Shown here in pieces: positions 31,595 through 38,260 of a DNA stretch of 64,000 nt. Source of the DNA: Lineus longissimus. Taxonomy: Eukaryota > Nemertea > Pilidiophora > Heteronemertea > Lineidae. Both the position numbers and the translations under genes were made by a program. The notes below the pieces were generated by a model, which saw only the letters and a program-made list of their open reading frames with translations, ran no database searches and had not been told where the DNA came from. The stretch is taken from the NCBI RefSeq assembly GCF_910592395.1, contig NC_088310.1, positions 10,361,501-10,425,500 of the forward strand, read 5' to 3'. Within the stretch, counting starts at the first letter, position 1. Each line of letters begins with the position of its first letter.

Positions 31595-32704
31595 TCAATT
31601 CACTGCAAAGAGTAAATTTCTTTCAAGTCTATTATTCAACTTAATCATCTCGTTTATGATTTCTGTCTGACTACATATGTTAATGTTCTGGTTCATTCTC
31701 ATGTTATTATTTAAATTCGATAATCTATCAAGCAGAATCATATTTTCATCACGAAGATAATCCCCGAAATGCTGTGATATCACTATTTTCCAATTTGGTA
31801 TTACATCCTGGTCTCGAAAGACAAACCAGTTTTCACTTCTCATCTTTACCATGAAATCCATTGACCTATCCAATTGATCCTTAAATAGTGTGTAGTCTAC
31901 TTTAGCACTCTTCTGTCTGTTTTCTGTCTTTTCCATTTGTCTCATGTTAAACCAAGCAAAGCACAGTTCAGGTTTATCTTTGAATTCCTTGATTGGTAAG
32001 ACATGATCCAACTCTTCTTCTACTATTCGAACTCTGTTCTCGGGACTTTGTCCTATTGGAGATAGACTCCTCTGGTACTCTAACCACTGTGAGAAGAAAC
32101 TGTCTGTACATCCTAGATTGAATGATGAATTACCAGTCGGACTTCGTCCTGAGAGCAGAGCTCGATTACACTCTCCCTTAGAAATGCGGTTTAGACCAAC
32201 TCTAATTTTGTGTCTGTCTCTATTACCATTTTGGTCAAGGTAATCCTTTTTGTAATATGAATTAAAACATGATCTGCAGTTACCTCTATTTCCGTCTTTA
32301 CCAAATTCAACATCACTTAGTAATTTAATTTCATAACATTTATTACATCCCTTGATTTTACTTGAACCACATTCTTTACAGTAATCAAGTAGTTTATTAC
32401 GCCTGTTCTTTTCAAAATTAATTTCAGGTTTCTTTTCACAGCACTTAACACAATAAATTGTAGGTTGATTTTCCATATTTTGATTTTCCATGTTTTGATT
32501 TAAGATAAACTGATTTATCATATTTTGATTTAACATAATCTGATTTATCATATTTTGATTTAACATATTATTTTGATGCAAATAATACAAAAACTTCTGA
32601 ATATTCTGATTCATCATATTATCATGATTCATCATATTATTCTGATTCATCATACCATTTTGATTCATCATACCATTTTGATTATCAAATATTGCTCCAT
32701 CCAT
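31595..32704 (-). CDS. HNH-type endonuclease with zinc ribbons and Met/Asn/Gln repeats
   Basis: 369 residues. The first ~80 are repeats of MMNQN and related pentapeptides. Cys pairs follow: CVKCCEKKPEINF, CKECGSSKIKGCNKC and CRSCF (about 85-145), as in zinc-ribbon-plus-HNH proteins. The HNH-like core is EEELDHVLPIKEF, then CFAWFNMRQMEKTENRQKSA (about 225-265), with D-H, N and N in the expected order. Its likely role is DNA cleavage during replication, recombination or packaging (inference from the family). Two double-hairpin units interrupt the linker between ribbons and core (RALLSGRSPT, GQSPENRVR). Confidence 0.75.
   Translation of the reverse strand: MDGAIFDNQNGMMNQNGMMNQNNMMNHDNMMNQNIQKFLYYLHQNNMLNQNMINQIMLNQNMINQFILNQNMENQNMENQPTIYCVKCCEKKPEINFEKNRRNKLLDYCKECGSSKIKGCNKCYEIKLLSDVEFGKDGNRGNCRSCFNSYYKKDYLDQNGNRDRHKIRVGLNRISKGECNRALLSGRSPTGNSSFNLGCTDSFFSQWLEYQRSLSPIGQSPENRVRIVEEELDHVLPIKEFKDKPELCFAWFNMRQMEKTENRQKSAKVDYTLFKDQLDRSMDFMVKMRSENWFVFRDQDVIPNWKIVISQHFGDYLRDENMILLDRLSNLNNNMRMNQNINICSQTEIINEMIKLNNRLERNLLFAVN
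32026..32055. repeat. Double-hairpin unit in the HNH gene, first
   Basis: GAAC-TCT-GTTC / GGAC-TTT-GTCC, located just before the HNH core. Confidence 0.9.
32136..32165. repeat. Double-hairpin unit in the HNH gene, second
   Basis: GGAC-TTC-GTCC, TGA, GAGC-AGA-GCTC; read as RALLSGRSPT. Confidence 0.9.
32460..32704 (-). repeat. Low-complexity coding repeat for MMNQN and related units
   Basis: 15-bp units (atgatgaatcaaaat and variants) encode the Met/Asn/Gln-rich N-terminus of the HNH protein. Confidence 0.85.
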
Positions 32705-32792
32705 TTCTTTCTTTATTTAGTAGGACATTTTTTTTTAAAATTACGTTTTTCGAACTTGTTCTTGTGACTTAAGTCACTTTAGAGACTTTATT

Positions 32793-33914
32793 TCATTTCA
32801 ATGATTTGATATCAGAAACTGGTAACCATTCATTGAACTTATCACTGTAACCCTTCCACTTCACTAATCCGTATTTCTTGCCTTTACTGGTCTTGTACCT
32901 TAGGATTTTCTCGATCTTGTACTCTAGCTGGTCAGGATTAGGAACATAGCTCAATTCCTCTTCATAGAAATATCCTTGAATTTCTTCTTTGTGGTTATCC
33001 TCAAGCTGGTAGACGATAGGGTGAGTAAAGATGATCTGTTTGATTTGGAACACCTCCTCAGTGTAGTTGGGCATGTAACCTTTACCGAAAATGGACTTGT
33101 ACTTTGAAATTCTTACACTGTCACCTACTTTGTACTTTGGATTACCAAATGTCTCTTTGAGGTGAAGACCGTAAAGATTGTACCACACTGTTCCTTCGTT
33201 TTCCATCTTTCTGGCGTCTACAGGTTTCATACCTATTGATGAGTGAAATGTGTTATTGTAGCCGCTGACCAGGTCATCCAGAACGTCAATCCACTTGTCT
33301 GTCTCCTTAGCGGTGAAATAACGCCACATTTTTTCTTTAAGGGTTCTATTGAATCTCTCTACTACTGCTGCCTTCTTATCAGATTTTGTGGAGAACCATT
33401 CTATGTCATTTTCTGTTAAGAGTTCCTTGAAGTGTTTGTTGTAAAATTCTTTACCGTCATCAAACTGGATTTTCGTTGGTTTTGCTTCCTCAAATATCAC
33501 TTCAAATGCATCTCTGATTTCTTCTTCCCTCTTACTCTTAACTGCTAGAGCCCAAGAAAAACGACTAAATAGATCTATGACTGTTAAAATGAATCTGTTG
33601 CCTTTATTTTGTTTCTCGAATTTTTGCATGTCAACCAGATCTGCTTGCCATTGTTGATCGATGTACGATACCATTGTCTTCCGGAACGTAAATTTCTTAA
33701 TGGCCGGTTTGTGTAGTTGGTGAGTTGGTAGTGTTTCTAGAAATTCTTTCACTTCTTTTTGTTTAATAAGTTTTCCTGAGCTCTGCTCTCGTGACGAAGT
33801 CATATCTTCCTTGACCTGTTTCCAGATTTTACTCAAAGAACTGTAAGCCACGGGACTCTCGGGGTTGTAGTACAAATCCCTTAGATACTGCTGTGTGTCA
33901 TCCTTTACATTCAT
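32793..33914 (-). CDS. int: Polinton integrase (RVE type) with C-terminal chromodomain
   Basis: 373 residues. The RVE core has WQADLVDM (D92), IQFDDGKEF (D152/D153) and KAAVVERFNRTLKEKMW (E186), a D-D-E triad with slightly under 35 residues between the last two. A C-terminal chromodomain runs from about 332 to the end (EKILRY...YGLVKWKGYSDKFNEWLP), which in related integrases directs insertion to marked chromatin. One double-hairpin unit adds TSSREQSS at residues 39-46, in the linker before the core. It inserts the element and makes the 6-bp duplication. Its ATG and that of the ATPase are separated by only 4 bp. Confidence 0.95.
   Translation of the reverse strand: MNVKDDTQQYLRDLYYNPESPVAYSSLSKIWKQVKEDMTSSREQSSGKLIKQKEVKEFLETLPTHQLHKPAIKKFTFRKTMVSYIDQQWQADLVDMQKFEKQNKGNRFILTVIDLFSRFSWALAVKSKREEEIRDAFEVIFEEAKPTKIQFDDGKEFYNKHFKELLTENDIEWFSTKSDKKAAVVERFNRTLKEKMWRYFTAKETDKWIDVLDDLVSGYNNTFHSSIGMKPVDARKMENEGTVWYNLYGLHLKETFGNPKYKVGDSVRISKYKSIFGKGYMPNYTEEVFQIKQIIFTHPIVYQLEDNHKEEIQGYFYEEELSYVPNPDQLEYKIEKILRYKTSKGKKYGLVKWKGYSDKFNEWLPVSDIKSLK
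33776..33803 (-). repeat. Double-hairpin unit in the integrase gene
   Basis: Minus-strand reading TGAC-TTC-GTCA, CGA, GAGC-AGA-GCTC. The first stem has the paired change GGAC/GTCC to TGAC/GTCA. Confidence 0.88.
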
Positions 33915-33925
33915 TTAAATGAGTG
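33905..33925. promoter_or_regulatory. Shared start region of integrase and ATPase genes
   Basis: The two ATGs face apart with ttta between them. Both strands read TTTAAATG or similar, so promoters must lie inside the opposite gene or transcripts must be leaderless. Confidence 0.5.
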
Positions 33926-34539
33926 AAGTATTTATTTACGAGCCACACAATATGTTAATTTCTGGTGTTACCAATTGTGGTAAGACATATTTTGCCCTTG
34001 ACCTCTTAGAAAAGGAGTATCGGCACAAGTTCCAGAACATAGTCATTTTCTGTCCAACATATTTCAACAATAAGACATATGAAAGGAAATGGATTTACCA
34101 AGACAAGAACGTCTACATAGTTAATCCCGAAGCTGTGGCCAGTAATTTGGACCTTGTGCTTCAGTTTGCTACTCTGACCTTTGCTGGTTCTAACACATTA
34201 TTCCTCATTGATGACTGTGCTAATTTGAGAGACACAAAAAAGAAGGTGTCCGAGTTATGTAATCTTGCCTTTTCCGGCAGGCACTACAATCTCACTGTTT
34301 GGTTACTAGTTCAGAAGTACAATTCAGTTGTCAAGGACTACAGAGAGAACATAAGAATTTTAGTCCTGTTCTTTAACAAGGATGAATCAGCCATGAAAGA
34401 TGCCTTAGAAGAAAACAGTGTTATTCCTAAGGAGAAAAGACAGTACTACATAGAAGAACTTAAGATGAAAAAAGGATCAAAACTGATCATTAGACTACAA
34501 CATCCATTTGGATTTACTCTTTCCCATCAAAAATCTTAG
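33919..34539 (+). CDS. A32/FtsK-HerA-type genome-packaging ATPase
   Basis: 206 residues. Walker A GVTNCGKTYF (about 15-24), Walker B NTLFLIDDCANL (about 93-104) and NLTVWLLVQKYN (about 129-140) as sensor region. The length fits Polinton ATPases, which pump DNA into capsids. No double-hairpin unit lies inside. It is divergent from the integrase and converges on the 152-residue gene. Confidence 0.94.
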   Translation: MSEVFIYEPHNMLISGVTNCGKTYFALDLLEKEYRHKFQNIVIFCPTYFNNKTYERKWIYQDKNVYIVNPEAVASNLDLVLQFATLTFAGSNTLFLIDDCANLRDTKKKVSELCNLAFSGRHYNLTVWLLVQKYNSVVKDYRENIRILVLFFNKDESAMKDALEENSVIPKEKRQYYIEELKMKKGSKLIIRLQHPFGFTLSHQKS

Positions 34540-34547
34540 TCCCGCTT

Positions 34548-34612
34548 CTGATCATCAGGACTGTGTCCGATCATCAGGACTGTGTCCGATCATCAGGACT
34601 GTGTCCGATCAG
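34548..34612 (+). repeat. Three-copy 22-bp variant of the hairpin unit
   Basis: atcatcaggactgtgtccg is repeated three times with GGAC-TGT-GTCC hairpins. It lies between the converging ATPase and 152-residue genes and overlaps the end of the latter. Confidence 0.88.
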
Positions 34613-35051
34613 TGGTCTTAGTCTTTCTAACCCTAGTAAAATAATAAATTATTAACCCTAAACCACTAAGTCCTAGGATAATCCATAGGTATTCGTATTT
34701 CTTCATTTCATCACTAGGTTGGTAGTAATCACTTAATTGTGGTCGCTGAGGTAGTACAATAGTTCTTTCTGGATGTAAATGATTGTAAACAGTAAGTGCT
34801 GAATCAGTATTGTTAAAATCAATAGAAGCGTCTCTTTCTCTCTTTAATTCAAGGTTAACGAAGTCAATGGTACTTTTCCTATGTTCATCCCATTCTGTGG
34901 ATGCTCTTTGCAATTGCTCTTGAGCTAAATTATGTCTCTTCATTTCAGTCTCATAGCTATTCTTGTCTAGTTTTTTAAAAAGGTAACCGGATCCAGTGAA
35001 TGCTAATCCATTGATTATTGCAGATCCAAATAACATACCAATGCCAGCCAT
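34593..35051 (-). CDS. Polinton conserved two-membrane-segment protein
   Basis: 152 residues. The N-terminal segment GMLFGSAIINGLAFTGSGYLF (4-24) and C-terminal segment LWIILGLSGLGLIIYYF (about 122-138) are hydrophobic. Between them lie a charged helix and a Pro-rich stretch with HLHPERTIVLPQRPQL. A similar protein recurs in metazoan Polintons next to the capsid genes; a virion membrane role is inference. Its end overlaps the 22-bp hairpin repeats. The start follows gaattaaATG. Confidence 0.72.
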   Translation of the reverse strand: MAGIGMLFGSAIINGLAFTGSGYLFKKLDKNSYETEMKRHNLAQEQLQRASTEWDEHRKSTIDFVNLELKRERDASIDFNNTDSALTVYNHLHPERTIVLPQRPQLSDYYQPSDEMKKYEYLWIILGLSGLGLIIYYFTRVRKTKTTDRTQS

Positions 35052-35076
35052 TTAATTCCAGTGAATTTAATGATGT

Positions 35077-35107
35077 GTCGGACTTTGTCCTGAGAGCATA
35101 GCTCGAG
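35077..35107. repeat. Double-hairpin unit between the 152-residue and minor capsid genes
   Basis: GGAC-TTT-GTCC, TGA, GAGC-ATA-GCTC; noncoding, in a 72-bp intergenic spacer. Confidence 0.9.
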
Positions 35108-35123
35108 TTAATACCAATTGGTA

Positions 35124-35843
35124 CTATACATTATGACCATTAAGATCGATGATGTCACCTTTTTCATCAGTTAAGCGAATATTCAGCTTATTGAATCTTG
35201 GTTTACAGGGAATTGCTATTGGTTTCTCAAATGTGTATGCTATTAAATCTCCAAAATCAGCTTCCTTTATTGGTCTTGTGGTTAGCACATCAGATGCTTC
35301 ACCACTACTTAATACACTATTAGATTCGATTATGTCACAGTGAAAAACAAAATGGTTAATTGGTCTAAAATTGATGGGTTTCTCGCTTACAACATCATCC
35401 TTAATTTTATTGTCTAAAGGGTAAGGCCATTCTGATTTCATGCCAAATAACTCATTACTTTTACCAATAAAATAGATCTGATAATGCGCCTCATTGTTTC
35501 TCTTTAGGAAGTGTAAGACGGCCTTACCTGTTGGTTCTTCAAGGTCAAATCTGACAGCACCTCTACTCATACTATTTTCTTTCAACTTATCCGCAAATAC
35601 TTTTGAAAAGCTCTGTAGGTCATAGAGACCATCTGGTAGCGTAATCTCTGCCACATCAAACCCCTTAACTTTGATTCGGTTATTCTCCCTGGCTGCACTT
35701 ATGTTGTAGAATGTAAAAGGTATTACTGCAAAAGTTAAAGTGATGCTACATGCATCCTGAATTTCAGTCTTGAGATTGACTGTTAAATCACTTGAACTCT
35801 GATCTGGATAGTCACTTGAATCTATGTTCATTACAGTAACCAT
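35124..35843 (-). CDS. Minor capsid (penton-like, jelly-roll) protein
   Basis: 239 residues, beta-rich. Typical Polinton penton features are SSSDLTVNLKTEIQD near the start, ITLTFAVIPFTFYNI, then EITLPDGLYDLQSF (about 67-80) and the closing LNIRLTDEKGDIIDLNG. These suggest a single jelly roll at capsid vertices. No signal peptide, and free of double-hairpin units. It sits between the 152- and 78-residue genes and the major capsid gene, all on the minus strand. Assignment rests on recognised sequence style and gene order. Confidence 0.85.
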   Translation of the reverse strand: MVTVMNIDSSDYPDQSSSDLTVNLKTEIQDACSITLTFAVIPFTFYNISAARENNRIKVKGFDVAEITLPDGLYDLQSFSKVFADKLKENSMSRGAVRFDLEEPTGKAVLHFLKRNNEAHYQIYFIGKSNELFGMKSEWPYPLDNKIKDDVVSEKPINFRPINHFVFHCDIIESNSVLSSGEASDVLTTRPIKEADFGDLIAYTFEKPIAIPCKPRFNKLNIRLTDEKGDIIDLNGHNV

Positions 35844-35900
35844 TTACTTAAGCAAATTTTCGTTTTCAAATTTACCTTTTATCAAATAAGTAAATTATTC

Positions 35901-36137
35901 TTACTTCATAATATTTCTGGGTAGGATTCCTTGATCGTAAAGGTACTCTAATGTTCCATTACTAATAGCTACAGTTCCACCCAGTTTAAGAATTTCCTCT
36001 AGGTTGGCCTGACTTGGGGGACCAATATTGATTCTCAAGAACCTTTTCAGTAACATAGAGTAACCAATTGTTGTTGATGCCAACAGTAAACTTTGATACA
36101 GTGTATTTATGATATCTTTCTTTCCTGGTGTATCCAT
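35901..36137 (-). CDS. Small Polinton hydrophobic protein
   Basis: 78 residues. A hydrophobic stretch (LYQSLLLASTTIGYSMLL) and a second helix (LEEILKLGGTVAISNGTLEY), ending YDQGILPRNIMK. Small proteins of this build lie beside capsid genes in other Polintons; function unknown. The start follows gtaattaaATG. Confidence 0.65.
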   Translation of the reverse strand: MDTPGKKDIINTLYQSLLLASTTIGYSMLLKRFLRINIGPPSQANLEEILKLGGTVAISNGTLEYLYDQGILPRNIMK

Positions 36138-36189
36138 TTAATTACTTAGAAAATCACTAGTAAAACTCATTTATCTAGTATTCAGTGCT

Positions 36190-36206
36190 GGAGCGAACTT
36201 TGTTCT
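36190..36206. repeat. Half double-hairpin unit before the major capsid stop
   Basis: GAAC-TTT-GTTC next to a short ggtgtt-type inverted pair; only half of the usual unit remains. Confidence 0.6.
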
Positions 36207-36215
36207 TGCAACACC

Positions 36216-37472
36216 TTAGTGTTGGAGTGAAGCAATCTGAGAATTCTGGATGTTTACCTGGGCGTCAGAAACCACGAATATGTGCATTTTGTATGGTCCC
36301 TTTCCAGATTTCTTTGTAATAGATAATTGAATACCATCTTTTGTGTTCTGGAGCTTCTTTCCTGATCCGTGTAGACGATTATCTTCAGAAGTTCTCAGGT
36401 CCAACCATAAACCATAGTGATTAGAATCACCATAGTATTTCTCCATGGTCATGTTACAGTCATGAGTTTTCTTCAAATCTTCAGACATAAAATGTTTCTT
36501 GATCTCCTCCCATTGATCCATCATTCTCATTCCTTCTGGGAACACCTGATTGGCAACACCCTCTATTGTGATCTGCACTTTACTTATGTTAGGGTTTTCA
36601 AACTTCTCTGAATCTCTAGCTCCATCTACATAGTCAGACACAAATAGTAATAATAATCCTTTAATAGACATTCTTGGAAAGTTGATGTTCTCATTAATTA
36701 GTGTTTCATTAGCAGTAACATTGACTGTCTTAAAATGGTCTACCCAATCATAAAATATTGAGAATCCAGAATTGTACTTGTTACTCAATTGACTAGCAAT
36801 CATCTTATTAGTAACCGTGTCGTATTCAAAACAAATATTCTCTAGTTTGTAGCCCATACTTGCTGTGGTTGCGGTAACTATGATCTCTTCCTTTGGTGCT
36901 AATGTGATTTCAATGATAACATCTTCTTGAATTGGAAACTTGTAAAATGGAGCATGATGATGGAATAGTTCAAAATCTAATGGTATTTTGTACTTCTTGT
37001 CAAACACTTTCTTTAAAGTCTTTTCATTAGCTGTTTCTCCAGTGACATCAGCTTCAGCGACTCCTGATCTTAATTCTCTAAGATTTTTTGACTGAATACC
37101 CTGAAAAACTCTATCATTTCTTTCTTCTCCAGTTAGCCACAGATCTTTAAATGTAGAATAATGACTGTATTCGTCAAGGTCAAATATCTGCTCTGTTCCC
37201 CACTTAACCACCATCTTTGAAATCAAGTTTCTACCAAGATTATTTACAACACTATTTTTAGAATCACCAGAAATGGTTACATCAGCAGACAGATAAAGAG
37301 ATTTAGGTACAAAGAATGTATTCTCTCGCAATGCCGGTATTCTAACATACAGTGTTTCTTTGGGGTTAGCAGATGAGGGGTTATGAGTAATGATATGATG
37401 CTGCCTCTCAGCTTTCAAACCAAGTGGAATCTTATGTGCCCTTTCGGTATTTAATAAATATCCTGTTGCCAT
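36216..37472 (-). CDS. Major capsid protein (double jelly-roll type)
   Basis: 418 residues, beta-rich, no signal peptide. Recognised by Polinton-type stretches: NSVVNNLGRNLISKMVVKWG (about 72-91), FDLDEYSHYSTFKDLWLT, KIPLDFELF, then FPIQEDVIIEITLAP and ENICFEYD. The length is in the range of double jelly-roll capsid proteins. It would form trimers as the main capsid lattice. It is the last gene before the right repeat and contains no double-hairpin unit. The start ATGGC follows aaataaatagaa, the same leader type as PolB and the 353-residue gene. Confidence 0.9.
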   Translation of the reverse strand: MATGYLLNTERAHKIPLGLKAERQHHIITHNPSSANPKETLYVRIPALRENTFFVPKSLYLSADVTISGDSKNSVVNNLGRNLISKMVVKWGTEQIFDLDEYSHYSTFKDLWLTGEERNDRVFQGIQSKNLRELRSGVAEADVTGETANEKTLKKVFDKKYKIPLDFELFHHHAPFYKFPIQEDVIIEITLAPKEEIIVTATTASMGYKLENICFEYDTVTNKMIASQLSNKYNSGFSIFYDWVDHFKTVNVTANETLINENINFPRMSIKGLLLLFVSDYVDGARDSEKFENPNISKVQITIEGVANQVFPEGMRMMDQWEEIKKHFMSEDLKKTHDCNMTMEKYYGDSNHYGLWLDLRTSEDNRLHGSGKKLQNTKDGIQLSITKKSGKGPYKMHIFVVSDAQVNIQNSQIASLQH

Positions 37473-37501
37473 TTCTATTTATTTACTAGTAAAATTATGT
37501 A

Positions 37502-38049
37502 CATGCAGTGAACAGTGCCAACATCATATATCAGGTAAAATGCACGGAAACGAATGTACAGTGTACAATACTTACAATACTTACATTTTCCAGGCAAAAT
37601 TAAGGCCTCTAAAATTCATGGAGCGTGGCTTTATGCCACATATGGTAATTGATAAACTATTCTTTATTGTAATATTGATCGGCTCTCATTAGCAATTCAG
37701 TCATGCGCATTTTGGTCCAACGATCCCTGAGAGAAGGATGGTTGCTATGTACAAACACAAACTACCATCTTGTTGACCAGAACCGATTGCGACATCTTTC
37801 ATTGTAACATCTAACTAAACAAGCTTGACATAGGCCAGACTCGAACCCGGGTATTCTGCGTGGTAAGCATATGTTATCTCACTAGGCACGCGTCACAGCT
37901 GTCATGTGATATCTCATTCAGTGTGGCACATGCATGGGAATAGGGTCAATTTCTCTGCTATTTTTTAACGGATATTTGCCTTGATGAGGTATCCTTGGAA
38001 AGCTATTGACGTGTACTTTCTGTTGGAATACAGTAAGTCATGATTACAT
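37502..38049. other. Polinton right-end noncoding segment
   Basis: No open frame of note lies between the capsid gene leader and the right repeat. It contains a tRNA-like segment on the minus strand (37,838-37,895) and otherwise AT-rich sequence. Confidence 0.6.
37838..37895 (-). repeat. tRNA-like (SINE head) segment inside the Polinton
   Basis: Minus-strand B box GGGTTCGAGTC (37838-37848) and an A-box-like GTGCCTAGTGAG at 37879-37890, with tRNA spacing and a GCTTACCACGC anticodon-arm-like middle. The arms do not all pair, so a SINE head or tRNA relic is likelier than a working tRNA. Confidence 0.5.
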
Positions 38050-38260
38050 TAACCCATTGAACTCTAGTATTCCCTCACCATTTCACTGACCATTTCATTG
38101 CAACGCTTCACTGGGAATCTCATGAATGATAGAAAGTGTGTATTGTGGTGGATGGTTCTTTGGGGGTTGTAGGCTTATTTGGGGCAAAAGACCTGTAAGG
38201 TCTTTGGTCAAAAGGGCCTAAAACATAACCTAGTTCCTACCATCGCAATATACACTTTCT
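38050..38260 (-). repeat. Polinton right terminal inverted repeat
   Basis: Reverse-complement partner of 19,385-19,595. It ends ...TACACTTTCT immediately before the second aacgct duplication. Confidence 0.95.

Larger units (their letters stand above)
19385..38260. mobile_element. Polinton (Maverick) virus-like DNA transposon, near-intact
   Basis: Inverted repeats of 211 bp begin AGAAAGTGTATATTG and differ at one position (19584 versus 38061). The perfect 6-bp duplication aacgct flanks both ends (19379-19384, 38261-38266), the size typical of Polintons. The 18,876-bp body encodes PolB, integrase, packaging ATPase, major and minor capsid proteins and conserved Polinton accessory proteins. Except for one short frame (31,324-31,575) all genes are open. 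The set implies self-synthesising transposition and possibly virion formation. No adenain-like protease was found. Confidence 0.96.

Noticed and set aside
20873-36206. Hairpin units as a CRISPR array
   Set aside because: Spacing is irregular, units lie inside genes and in both orientations, there are no unique spacers of constant size and no cas genes, and the DNA is animal.
37838-37895. A functional tRNA gene
   Set aside because: The A and B boxes fit, but the acceptor and D arms do not pair well, so only a tRNA-like relic is claimed.
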